A stretch of 64,000 bases of DNA, from positions 1 through 64,000 of the forward strand of contig JAFDDA010000011.1 in the NCBI GenBank assembly GCA_019311105.1, written 5' to 3'. Below, one piece after another: positions 27,071-36,505 of this stretch. The notes below the pieces were generated by a model. It was not told where the DNA came from. It was given only the letters and a program-made list of their open reading frames with translations, and ran no database searches. Within the stretch, counting starts at the first letter, position 1; every line of letters starts with the position of its first letter. This stretch comes from Deltaproteobacteria bacterium (lineage in GTDB: Bacteria; Myxococcota_A; UBA9160; JAFDDA01). A program made the translations under genes and the position numbers.

Positions 27071-28471
27071 CTAGAAGTTGATCGAGCGACCCTCGGCGGA
27101 CAGGGCCGCCTCGAGGATCGCCTCCGACAGGGTCGGATGGGCATGGGACGTGGCCGCGACTTCGGCCGTCGTCGCTTCGAGCGTCATCGCCAGGCCCATC
27201 TCCGCCACGAGCTCGGTGGCGCCGTAGCCGATGATGTGGGCGCCGACGATCTCGTTGTAGCGGGGCTCGGCGATGATCTTCACGAAGCCCGCGGTGTGGC
27301 CCGTGGCGATGGCCTTGCCCGAGGCCGTGAAGGGGAACTTGCCCACGCGGATCTCGTCGCCGAACTCCTGGCGTGCCTGGGCTTCGGTGCGGCCGATCCA
27401 CGCGACCTGGGGCTGGCAGTAGATGCAGCCCGGGATCTTGAAGTGGTCGAGCGGCGGGCGGGAGACCTCGGCCAGGAACTCCATGGCGGCCACGCCCTCT
27501 TCGGACGCCTTGTGGGCCAACAGCGGCGGGCCCGCCACGTCGCCGATGGCCGAGATCGTCGACACCGTGGTGCGCAGCTTCTCGTTCACCGGGATGAAGC
27601 CGCGCCGGTCGAGCTCGATGCCGGCCTCTTCGAGGCCCAGCCCTGCGGAGTTCGGCGTGCGCCCGATGGCGACGAGCACGTGATCGGCGTCGATCTCCGC
27701 GGATTCCTCGCCGCGCGTGACGTCGATCTTCACGCCACCGTTCACCTTCTTCACACGCTCGAAGCGCGTGCCGAGCTGGACGTCGATCTTCTTGCGTCGG
27801 AATTCGCGCTGGAGCGCCTGGGCCACGTCCGGGTCGGCGCCCGGCAGCATCTGGTCCGCCATCTCGAGCATCGTGACCTGCGAGCCATAGTTCGCGTAGA
27901 CGTACGCGAACTCCACGCCGACGGCGCCCGCCCCGATGATCACGAGCCGCTCGGGGACCCGCTTGGATTCGAGCGCCTCGCGAGAGGTCGAGATCGCATC
28001 GCCGTCGACTTCGAGCCCAGGCAGGATGAGTTCACCCGAACCCGTCGCCACCACGATGTGGGCGGCTTCGAGCGTGCGCGGCGCCGCGCCCTCGACCTCC
28101 ACCGTCGTCTTGCCGGCGACGCGGCCGCGACCGGCGATGAATTCGATCTGGTTCTTCTTGAGCAGGCCCTGGACGCCCTTGCCCAGGCGGTCGGCGCACT
28201 TGCGGCTGTGGTCGATGACCTTGCCATAGTCGAGTTCGAGCTTCCCGGCGCGAACGCCGAAGGTCTCGCCCTTCTGGCGCAGGGTCTCAATCAGCTCCGC
28301 GCCGGTCAGCAGGGCCTTGGAGGGGATGCAGCCCCAGTTGAGGCACACGCCGCCGGGGCGGTCCGCCTCGATGACGGCGGCCTTCATGCCGAGCTGGGCC
28401 GCACGGATGGCGCTGACGTAACCGCCCGGGCCGGAGCCGATCACCACGACGTCGAATCGTTCCGCAGCCAC
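27071..28471 (-). CDS. lpdA: Dihydrolipoamide dehydrogenase (E3)
   Basis: VVIGSGPGGYVSAIRAAQLG, GGVCLNWGCIPSKALL, C-term HAHPTLSEAILEAAL; GTG start at 28471. Confidence 0.95.
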   Translation of the reverse strand: MAAERFDVVVIGSGPGGYVSAIRAAQLGMKAAVIEADRPGGVCLNWGCIPSKALLTGAELIETLRQKGETFGVRAGKLELDYGKVIDHSRKCADRLGKGVQGLLKKNQIEFIAGRGRVAGKTTVEVEGAAPRTLEAAHIVVATGSGELILPGLEVDGDAISTSREALESKRVPERLVIIGAGAVGVEFAYVYANYGSQVTMLEMADQMLPGADPDVAQALQREFRRKKIDVQLGTRFERVKKVNGGVKIDVTRGEESAEIDADHVLVAIGRTPNSAGLGLEEAGIELDRRGFIPVNEKLRTTVSTISAIGDVAGPPLLAHKASEEGVAAMEFLAEVSRPPLDHFKIPGCIYCQPQVAWIGRTEAQARQEFGDEIRVGKFPFTASGKAIATGHTAGFVKIIAEPRYNEIVGAHIIGYGATELVAEMGLAMTLEATTAEVAATSHAHPTLSEAILEAALSAEGRSINF

Positions 28472-28526
28472 GGGCCCCCTCTGGCCTGGATGCCCCGCGT
28501 CCCTCACGGGTTCGCGGTGGGGTCGG

Positions 28527-29099
28527 TCAGGCGACCGGCTTCTCGGGTTGGGCGAGTTCGAGGTCCGCGATCTCGCGGTGGCGCCCGTCTGCGGGGACGC
28601 GCTCGAGTTGGACGCGATCCTGGAGCTTCATCAAGCCGTCGAGCACCGCCTCGGGCCGCGGCGGGCAACCCGGGATGTAGAGATCGACGGGAATGATCGT
28701 ATCGATGCCCTGGACGGTCGAGTAGTTGTTGTAGGGGCCGCCCGAAGTCGTGCAGGCTCCGAAGGCAATGACCCACTTGGGCTCGGTCATCTGGTCGTAG
28801 ACCTTCTTCAAGATGGGAGCCTGGCGATGGCTGATGGTCCCGACGACCCAGAGGAGGTCGGCCTGGCGCGGCGAGAAGCGCGGGAGCGCACAACCGAAGC
28901 GGTCGAGGTCGTAGCGCGGCCCGGCCACGGACATGAACTCCATGCCGCAACAGGCGGTCACGAAGGGGTACATGAACATCGAGTACTTGCGAGCCCAGGC
29001 CAGCGCGTCTTCCAGGCGGGTCGTCTGGAAGGTTTCCCCGCCCTGGCGGAGGAACTCGTGAGCTTCGCGGCGATGTCGGGTCTCGGGCTGGATCGGCAT
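28527..29099 (-). CDS. nuoB: NADH-quinone oxidoreductase subunit B
   Basis: MYPFVTACCGMEFM, GACTTSGGPYNNYSTVQGID, PVDLYIPGCPPRPEA. Confidence 0.95.
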   Translation of the reverse strand: MPIQPETRHRREAHEFLRQGGETFQTTRLEDALAWARKYSMFMYPFVTACCGMEFMSVAGPRYDLDRFGCALPRFSPRQADLLWVVGTISHRQAPILKKVYDQMTEPKWVIAFGACTTSGGPYNNYSTVQGIDTIIPVDLYIPGCPPRPEAVLDGLMKLQDRVQLERVPADGRHREIADLELAQPEKPVA

Positions 29100-29140
29100 G
29101 GGAATCGCCAATATAGCGGCTGGGGTAGGATTGGCACCGG

Positions 29141-29902
29141 ATGACCGGCCCCGAGACCGACGCAGCTCCGGCGGAAACCGCCGAGACAGCCCGCCCGGAG
29201 CGCCAACAGCTGGCCGCGGCGTGGAGCGTCCACCTCTTCACCGCAACGGGTGCCGTCGTCGGGACCATGGCGCTGCTCGCCATCTTCGCCGGCGACTATC
29301 ACCGCGCCGCCCTGCTGATGCTCGTAGCCCTGGCGATCGATTCGGTGGACGGCACGCTGGCCCGCCGCGCGCGCGTCTCCGAGGTGATCCCCGGCTTCGA
29401 CGGGCGCCGCCTCGACGACATGGTCGACTTCTTCAACTACGTCCTGGTCCCCATGGTCTTCGTGGTAACGGCCGGCCTGGTGGGCTCGTGGGTTTGGATC
29501 GTGCCGCCGATCCTCGCCAGCGCGTACGGGTTCTCGCAGTCCAACGCCAAGACCGAGGACGACTTCTTCCTCGGCTTCCCCTCCTATTGGAACGTGGTGG
29601 CGCTCTACCTGTGGATCTTCGAAGTCGCCGCCTGGACGGGCGCTGCGGTCCTCCTCGCCCTGGCCATCGCCGTCTTCGTCCCGCTGAAATACGTCTATCC
29701 CAGCAAGGCGCCGCGCCTGAGGCGCACGACCAACACCCTGGGAACGATCTGGGTCATCGTGTTCGCGGTAGCGGTGGCGTTCCGCGAGGCGACCGCGTCC
29801 TTCCACCTGGCGGAACTCACCCTCGCCTTCCCCGCCTACTACGTTGCGATCTCCGCATGGCTCGGAGGCTGGCGGCGAACCCGCCCCCTGCAGCGCCACT
29901 AG
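29141..29902 (+). CDS. pcs: Phosphatidylcholine synthase (CDP-diacylglycerol:choline transferase)
   Basis: CDP-alcohol phosphotransferase motif DSVDGTLARRARVSEVIPGFDGRRLDDMVDF; Pcs-like GFSQSNAKTEDDFFLGFPSYWNVVALYLW. Confidence 0.87.
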   Translation: MTGPETDAAPAETAETARPERQQLAAAWSVHLFTATGAVVGTMALLAIFAGDYHRAALLMLVALAIDSVDGTLARRARVSEVIPGFDGRRLDDMVDFFNYVLVPMVFVVTAGLVGSWVWIVPPILASAYGFSQSNAKTEDDFFLGFPSYWNVVALYLWIFEVAAWTGAAVLLALAIAVFVPLKYVYPSKAPRLRRTTNTLGTIWVIVFAVAVAFREATASFHLAELTLAFPAYYVAISAWLGGWRRTRPLQRH

Positions 29903-30062
29903 AACCCGTCTCACAAACCCCTCGGTCGCCAGACACTCGCCTTCGCCCCGATCTCCGCGTTCCGAAATCTCGCCGTGGCTGGCCAGGACTGCGATTTCGC
30001 GCCTTGATCTCGGGCCGAACTGGAGCGTCTGGCTCGGTCGGAGTTTGCGAGATGGGTTCTAG
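29899..30062. repeat. ~164-bp imperfect palindrome bounded by CTAGAACCC...GGGTTCTAG (MITE-like)
   Basis: Left end CTAGAACCCGTCTCACAAAC vs reverse complement of right end CTAGAACCCATCTCGCAAAC (18/20); partial complementarity continues toward the centre at ~TGGCTGGCCAG. Confidence 0.75.
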
Positions 30063-30112
30063 CGCCGCCGCCCCCCATCGCCACGCCCCACGCGTGTGGC
30101 ATGCTCCGCTCC

Positions 30113-31141
30113 ATGCCCGATGGCCGAACCGGCGTGCTGCTCATCAACCTCGGAACGCCCGACTCCCCGTCGACGCGCGACGTGCGGCGCTACCTGCGAG
30201 AGTTCCTCTCGGACCCGCGCGTGATCGACAGCGCCGCGGTGCCGCGTTGGCTGCTGGTCAATCTGGTGATTGCGCCGTTCCGTCCACGCAAGGCCGCGGC
30301 GGCCTACCGCAAGATCTGGGGCCCGGGGGGCTCGCCGCTGTGGGTGCATGGGATCGCGCTGCGCGATGCCGTCGCGAAGACCCTTGGTGACGCCTACGTC
30401 GTCGAGCTCGCGATGCGCTACCGGAGCCCGTCGATCCCCGAAGCCCTCGAGCGGCTCGTCGCGGCGGACGTCGACCACGTGGTGGCGTTGCCGCTCTTCC
30501 CGCAGTGGGCCGACTCGTCGACGGGGTCCGCGGTGGCCTGCCTGGAGGACGCGGCGGATACCCTCGCCCATGCGCCGCCGGTCGAGACCCTGCCGGCCTT
30601 CTTCGACGACCCGGGCTTCCTCGAAGCCTTCGAGCAGGTCGCGCGGCCCGTGCTTGCCGAGGCCCGACCCGACCACGTGCTCTTCAGCTATCACGGCCTG
30701 CCGGAGCGGCAAATCCGCGCGGCCGACCCGACCGCGAGCCATTGCCTCTCCCGGGACGATTGCTGCGAGGCACCCGGCCCTTCGCTCGCGCGCTGCTACC
30801 GCGCCCAGTGCTATGCGACGACCTCGAGCCTGGCGGGCGCCCTCGGGCTCGGGCCCGACGACCACTCGATCGCGTTCCAATCGCGCCTCGGCCGGACGCC
30901 CTGGATCCGCCCCTACACCGACCACGCGCTGCCGGAGCTCGCGGCGCGCGGGGTGCGCCGCATCGTGATCTTCTGCCCCTCCTTCGTGGCGGACTGTCTC
31001 GAGACCCTCGAGGAGATCGGGATCCGCGCCCGCGAGCAATGGCTCGGCCTCGGCGGTGAAGCGCTCACGCTCGTCCCGTCCTTGAACACACACCCGCGGT
31101 GGGTCGAGGCCGTCGCAGGGATGGTTCGGAGAGCGCTCTAA
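30113..31141 (+). CDS. hemH: Ferrochelatase
   Basis: GVLLINLGTPDSPSTRDVRRYLREFLSDPRVID, FSYHGLPERQIR, FCPSFVADCLETLEEI. Confidence 0.94.
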   Translation: MPDGRTGVLLINLGTPDSPSTRDVRRYLREFLSDPRVIDSAAVPRWLLVNLVIAPFRPRKAAAAYRKIWGPGGSPLWVHGIALRDAVAKTLGDAYVVELAMRYRSPSIPEALERLVAADVDHVVALPLFPQWADSSTGSAVACLEDAADTLAHAPPVETLPAFFDDPGFLEAFEQVARPVLAEARPDHVLFSYHGLPERQIRAADPTASHCLSRDDCCEAPGPSLARCYRAQCYATTSSLAGALGLGPDDHSIAFQSRLGRTPWIRPYTDHALPELAARGVRRIVIFCPSFVADCLETLEEIGIRAREQWLGLGGEALTLVPSLNTHPRWVEAVAGMVRRAL

Positions 31142-31145
31142 CGCG

Positions 31146-32441
31146 TCAGGCCTGAAGCAGGCCTCGGGCAGCCGCGACACCCGAGGCCAACGTGTCGGCA
31201 ACCGACACGCCGCGCACCCACGAACCCGCGACCGAAAGGCCACGGTCCGCGAGCCGCGCCTCCACGCCGGCTACGCGCCGTGGGTGATCCGGGCCGGGCT
31301 GGGGCACGGCGCGCGCCCAGCGCAGGGTGCGCAGGATCTCGGGCGGGTCGCTCGGGCCGAGGGTCACATCGAGGTCTGCGTAGAGGCGCTCGCGAAGAAC
31401 GTCGTCAGGTACGTCCACCACTTCGGGCCAGCGCACACCGCCGATCATGCAGGTCAGCAGGGCGCGACCTTCCGGGGCGCGACCCGGGAAGAGGTTCGAG
31501 AGGAACAAGCAGCCGAGGAGTCCGAGGCCGGCAGCGCGCGGAACGAGGAAGCCGAAGCCTTCGACGGGCTCGCTCGCGCGCGTGGGGTCGATGCCGAGGT
31601 GGCACACGGCCAACGGCGCGTACTCGATGCCGGCCAGGGCGGTGCTCGCCTCGGCGTCGAGCGCGCGGACGAGCCCCGCCGCCACGTAGGCCGGCACGGC
31701 GAGGACGACGCGATCCGACCACAGTGCCTCGTTGCCGCGTGAAGTCTCGACGCGCAGCCCGGCGCCGTCCCGTGCGATGGAGGAAACCTCCGTCCCGAGC
31801 GCCACGGCTTCACCGAGGTCCGCCGCAAGCCGCGCCGGCAAGTCGCCGAGCCCTCCCGCGCAGGAATGGATGCCCGGCAATGCGGCCGCGCCCGCAGAGT
31901 TCCGTGCGGCAAACATCCCGCGCACGATGGAGCCGCTGCGCCGCTCGGCTTCGACGAGGCTCGGGAAGACCGCTTCCGCGCCGAGACGGCGCTCGTCGCC
32001 GCCGTAGACGCCGGTCAGGAAGGGCCCGACCAGTCGCTCGACCGCCTCCGCGCCGAGACGGCGGCCGATGAACTCCGCCACGGTCTCGTCGGTGGGGTCG
32101 CCGCGCCGCACGAACGGTTCGGACAGGATACGCAGCTTGCCCTTGGCCGATACCAGTGGCGTCCGCGCCGCCGAGCCCGGGCCCAGGGGGAACGGGACGA
32201 TCCGACCGTCGTGAAAGACGCCGCGCAGCCGATTCGCCGGCGCCGCGGGGACGAGCTGCGACTCGAGCTCCAGGTCCGAGAAGGCTGCGCGCGCCGGGCC
32301 GGGGACACGCAACGTGTTCGGGAGCACACGGACGTCGAGCCCAGCCCGTCGCAGAGTCGCGGCCGCCGCCAGGCCCGCGATCCCCGCACCGATGACCAGC
32401 GCATCGACACGGGTAGCAGCGGACGGAGCCACCGCGCTCAT
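31146..32441 (-). CDS. hemG: Protoporphyrinogen oxidase (FAD-dependent), apparently internally deleted near the N-terminus
   Basis: VIGAGIAGLAAAATLRRAGLDVRVL dinucleotide motif, C-term SVAGSWVRGVSVADTLASGVAAA; expected E....GG.....G.....G segment missing. Confidence 0.82.
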   Translation of the reverse strand: MSAVAPSAATRVDALVIGAGIAGLAAAATLRRAGLDVRVLPNTLRVPGPARAAFSDLELESQLVPAAPANRLRGVFHDGRIVPFPLGPGSAARTPLVSAKGKLRILSEPFVRRGDPTDETVAEFIGRRLGAEAVERLVGPFLTGVYGGDERRLGAEAVFPSLVEAERRSGSIVRGMFAARNSAGAAALPGIHSCAGGLGDLPARLAADLGEAVALGTEVSSIARDGAGLRVETSRGNEALWSDRVVLAVPAYVAAGLVRALDAEASTALAGIEYAPLAVCHLGIDPTRASEPVEGFGFLVPRAAGLGLLGCLFLSNLFPGRAPEGRALLTCMIGGVRWPEVVDVPDDVLRERLYADLDVTLGPSDPPEILRTLRWARAVPQPGPDHPRRVAGVEARLADRGLSVAGSWVRGVSVADTLASGVAAARGLLQA

Positions 32442-33478
32442 CCGGCCGAAGTGTCGGCCAGGGCTCGGGCCGCGTCGGTGAAGGCCTGCACGCCTTCCAC
32501 CGGTGTGTCGGGGTGGCAGCCGTGGCCGAGGTTCAGGATATGGCCGCGCGCGCCCTGCCCTGCCTCGGCGATGTCGCGGACGCGCCGGAAGATCTCCTCG
32601 CGCGGTGCGTGCAGGGCCGTCGGGTCGAGATTGCCCTGGATGCTGACACGCGAGCCCGCGCGCCGGGCCACGTCCGCCAGGTCGAGACGCCAGTCGAGGG
32701 AAACGACGTCGGGGCCCGCCTCGATCATGGAGTCGACCACGTGCCCCCCGTCGGTCACGTAGAGGATCAGAGGCGCCCGAGCGCGATCGAGAGACTCCGC
32801 AATCCGCTGATGAACGGGCAGCACCCACTCACGGTAGTCCTCGGGCGAGAGCAGCCCTGCCCACGTGTCGAAGAGTTGGACGGCCTGGGCGCCCGCTTCG
32901 ATCTGTGCGTTCAGGTAGGCCACGGTCATCTCGGTCAAGCGTCCGAGCAGCTCACGCAGGACGGCGGGCTCGCGGTGCATCATGCGCTTCAGGGTGCTGA
33001 AGTGGCGCGAGCCCTGGCCCTCGACCAGGTAGCAGGCGAGGGTGAATGGCGCGCCGGCGAAGCCGAGCAGCGGAACGTTGCGGGTTTCGAGCTCGGCGCG
33101 CAGGGTGCGCAGGATTTCGAAGACGTAGGGCACGGAGTCGCGCGGGTCGGGGTTCGCGAGTTTCTCGACGGCCTCGAGGCTGCGCAGTGGCTCCGCCACG
33201 ACGGGGCCGGGCTGGAAGTCGAGCTCGACGCCCATGCCGGAGACCGGCACGAAGATGTCGGAGAAGAAGATCACGGCCTCGCTGCCGACCAGATCGAGGG
33301 GTTGGAGCGAAACCGCGACGGCGCGGTCGACGTCGCGACACATGTCGAGGAACGCCACGCCTTTGCGCAAGGCGCGGTACTCGGGCAGGTAGCGCCCGGC
33401 CTGGCGCATCAGCCACACGGGGGGCCGGTCCACCGGCTCACCGCGGCACGCGGCCAACAACCGCTCGCTGCAGTTCAT
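32438..33478 (-). CDS. hemE: Uroporphyrinogen decarboxylase
   Basis: PPVWLMRQAGRYLPEYR, GFAGAPFTLACYLVEG, GHGCHPDTPVE. Confidence 0.96.
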   Translation of the reverse strand: MNCSERLLAACRGEPVDRPPVWLMRQAGRYLPEYRALRKGVAFLDMCRDVDRAVAVSLQPLDLVGSEAVIFFSDIFVPVSGMGVELDFQPGPVVAEPLRSLEAVEKLANPDPRDSVPYVFEILRTLRAELETRNVPLLGFAGAPFTLACYLVEGQGSRHFSTLKRMMHREPAVLRELLGRLTEMTVAYLNAQIEAGAQAVQLFDTWAGLLSPEDYREWVLPVHQRIAESLDRARAPLILYVTDGGHVVDSMIEAGPDVVSLDWRLDLADVARRAGSRVSIQGNLDPTALHAPREEIFRRVRDIAEAGQGARGHILNLGHGCHPDTPVEGVQAFTDAARALADTSAG

Positions 33479-33500
33479 TCGCGGGCCCGAGGCTGCTGCA

Positions 33501-34641
33501 TCAGTAGCCCTGGCACTCCGCCCAGCGCCGCCGGTGGAAGGCAGCGTCCCCGAGGCTCAGCTCGGCGGCACGGGCGCGCTTCAGGTAGAAGCCGATGTCG
33601 TGCTCGTCTGACGCCGATCCCGCCGTGCATCTGCACGGATTCGTTCGCCACTAGGATCGCGGCTTCGGAGCACTGGGCCTTGGCGAGCGAAACCAGCGCC
33701 GCCGCCTCGTCGTCGGCGGCGTCGATGGCGCGGGCAGCTGCCATGACGGCCGTGCGCGAGAGCTCGATGGCGATGAACTCGCGGGCTGCGCGGTGCTTGA
33801 GCGCCTGGAAGCTACCGATCGGCACCTCGAACTGTTTGCGCTGGCGCATGTAGTCGAGCGTCCGATCGAAGGCCTCCTGCATCGAGCCGACCATCTCGGC
33901 ACAAAGACCGACGGTCGCCCGGGCGGCGGCGGCTTCGAGAATCGGGGCGCCCTCGCCAACGGCACCGATGACATCGGCGGCGGCAACCTCCACGCCGTCG
34001 AGACGCACCAGCGCTGCATTGCGCGAATCGATGCGGTTCTGACGCACGATCGTCACCCCCGCAGCGTCGGGTCGCACGGCGAAGATCGTGACCCCTGCGG
34101 CGTCGTCCACGGCGCCGGAGGTCCGCGCCGACACGAGCAGCAGGTCGGCCACGTGGCCGTCGAGCACCTGGATCTTCTCACCCGTCAGTCGATAGCCGTC
34201 CCCCTCGGCATCGGCGCGCGTTTCCACATGGCAGAGGTTCCAGCGGCTGCGCGCTTCGTCGGAGGCAAGCGCGACGATCGCATCGCCCTCGACGATCTTC
34301 GGCGTCCATTCGGCCTGCAGGGCTTCGCTCCCCCCGAGCGCGAGCGTCTGCCCGGCGAGCAGCACCGTGGAGAGGAACGGTTCGGGTGCGAGCGTGCGGC
34401 CGAGCGCTTCCATCACCACCGCCAGCTCCGCCATGCCCATCTCGGCGCCGCCGTGGATCTCGGCAAAGGGGATGCCGACCCAGCCGAGCTCGGCCATCTC
34501 CTTCCAGAGCGCCTTCGAGAAGCCGGTGGCGTCGTTCGAGTCGCGCAGCGCGCGCATGCGAGCGACCGGCGATTTCTCCGCCACGAAATCGCGGGCAGTC
34601 TTGGCGAGGAGTTCTTGATCTTCGGTGAGGACGAGCTGCAT
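33501..34641 (-). pseudogene. Acyl-CoA dehydrogenase with C-terminal frameshift
   Basis: ORF from ATG 34641 intact to VQMHGGIGV; the expected DEHDIGFYLKRARAAELSLGDAAFHRRRWAECQGY* continues in another frame from ~33610 to stop at 33501. Confidence 0.85.
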
Positions 34642-34655
34642 CGTTTGTCTCCGCC

Positions 34656-35855
34656 CTAGTCCGGGAGGCCGAGCACATGCTTGGCGATGATGTTGAGCTG
34701 GATCTCGGACGTGCCGCCCTCGATGGAGTTGCCGCGGGAGCGCAGCCAATCGCGGGTGCGGGCCAGCTCGTCTTCGTCGAAGCCGTCGCCCTCCCAGCCG
34801 AGGCCCTGGGGCCCGGCCAGTCGGACCATCAGCTCGCTGCGACGCATGTTCAGCTCGGTGCCATGGATCTTGAAGAAGGACGTCTCGGCGCCGGGCTGAT
34901 GGCCGGCCTTGGCGGCGTCGCGGGTGCGCTGGAGGGTCAGCAGGAAGGCCCGCGTGTCCATCTCCATGTGGGCGACCTCGTCGCGCAGCAACGGGTCGGC
35001 GACCTCGCCGTCGCCACCGAGGTAGTCGCGCGCCAGGTCCGAGAGCCCCTTGCGCTTCTTGCTCGTCCCACTGGCGCCGCCGCCGAACGCGTCGGCGATC
35101 ATCGTCCGCTCGTGCCCGAGCAGAGCCTTGGCCACCGTCCAGCCCGCGTTGATTTTGGAGATCACGTTCTTCACGGGGACGCGAACGTCATCGAACGTGG
35201 TCTCGCAGAAGGGTGAGGAGCCGCTGATCAGCTTGATCGGTGCAATGCTGACGCCGGGAGAAGCCATGTCGATCAGCAGGAACGTGATGCCCTCCTGCTT
35301 CTTGGCCTCGGGGTCCGTGCGAACGAGCGCGAAGATCCAGTCGGCCTCGTCTGCGTAGGAAGTCCAGACCTTGTGACCGTTGATGATGAAGTCGTCGCCG
35401 TCCCGGACGGCACGCGTCTGGACCGAAGCCAGGTCCGAGCCGGAGCCGGGCTCCGAGTAGCCCTGACACCAGCGGATCTCGCCGCGACAGATCTTCGGCA
35501 GGTGTTCGAGCTTCTGCTCTTCCGTGCCGTATTGGAGGAGGGTCGGCCCGATCATCGTGAGCCCGAACCCGATCAGGGGCGGCGGGACGCGGAGCTTGCC
35601 CATCTCCTGGCCGAGCGCCTTGGCTTCTGCAGCCGAGAGACCGCCGCCGCCGTACTCCTTGGGCCAGGTCGGCGCGGTGTAGCCCTGCTCGACGCACCGT
35701 TCGAGCCAGAGCTTCGCGTCGGGGTTCGCGTAGACCCACTTCTTCCCGCCCCACACGCCCTCGAGCGCGCTGGCGCCCCGGCCGCGCAGGGACTCGGGGG
35801 CATTGGTTTCGAGCCAGGCCGCTACGTCGCTGCGGAACGAGTCGAGATCGGACAC
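34656..35855 (-). CDS. Acyl-CoA dehydrogenase
   Basis: PTWPKEYGGGGLSAAEAKALGQEM, WCQGYSEPGSGSDLASVQTRA, C-term GNSIEGGTSEIQLNIIAKHVLGLP. Confidence 0.93.
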   Translation of the reverse strand: MSDLDSFRSDVAAWLETNAPESLRGRGASALEGVWGGKKWVYANPDAKLWLERCVEQGYTAPTWPKEYGGGGLSAAEAKALGQEMGKLRVPPPLIGFGLTMIGPTLLQYGTEEQKLEHLPKICRGEIRWCQGYSEPGSGSDLASVQTRAVRDGDDFIINGHKVWTSYADEADWIFALVRTDPEAKKQEGITFLLIDMASPGVSIAPIKLISGSSPFCETTFDDVRVPVKNVISKINAGWTVAKALLGHERTMIADAFGGGASGTSKKRKGLSDLARDYLGGDGEVADPLLRDEVAHMEMDTRAFLLTLQRTRDAAKAGHQPGAETSFFKIHGTELNMRRSELMVRLAGPQGLGWEGDGFDEDELARTRDWLRSRGNSIEGGTSEIQLNIIAKHVLGLPD

Positions 35856-35998
35856 GGGGGTTCCTCGATGGGGTGAGGTTGGGGGGCGCGTGCCGGCCGC
35901 GAGCCGGACGGGCGTCAGTGTAGCAGGGAGCCGGGCCGTGGCGGCTCTGGCGACCCCGCGCGATCCACAGTACGAATGGTCGGGCAGGAGGTTGTACC

Positions 35999-36442
35999 GT
36001 GGGTTTCCCCTACAAGAAGGTGTTGGTGGCCATCGACTTCTCGCCGGCTTCGCGCCGTGCGCTGCGTGAGGCCAGCCGACTTGCCGGGTCGGAGGCGGAA
36101 CTCGAACTGATCCACGTGACCCAGAAGCTCAAGCCATCGATCCCGTGGTCGTCGGTCAATCGCAAGATCGTGACGAAGCTCGGGCGCAATGCCGTGACCG
36201 ACGCGCGCGCTGCGCTCGTCGAGCTGGCCGAGGGGCTGCGCAACGCGCGGGTACGAACGCAGGTCCGGATCGGCGTCCCTCACGAGGCGATCCTCGCCGA
36301 GGCGAAGCGACGCAAGGCCGATGTGATCGTCGTCGGATCGCGGGGCCACACCCTGTCGGAGCGCCTCGCCATGGGTTCGACCACCGAACGCCTCGTGCGC
36401 AAGGCTTCGGTCCCGGTGCTCGTGGTCCCGGCCAGGCGCTAG
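35999..36442 (+). CDS. Universal stress protein (single domain)
   Basis: GTG start; KKVLVAIDFSPASRRALREA...DVIVVGSRGHTLSERLAMGSTTERLVRKASVPVLVV. Confidence 0.92.
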   Translation: MGFPYKKVLVAIDFSPASRRALREASRLAGSEAELELIHVTQKLKPSIPWSSVNRKIVTKLGRNAVTDARAALVELAEGLRNARVRTQVRIGVPHEAILAEAKRRKADVIVVGSRGHTLSERLAMGSTTERLVRKASVPVLVVPARR

Positions 36443-36505
36443 CCCGGCCGGTGCTTCGGGCCCGGCCGCCGCGTCCGGCGAGGCTCTGTTACCTTCCGAC
36501 TTCCC

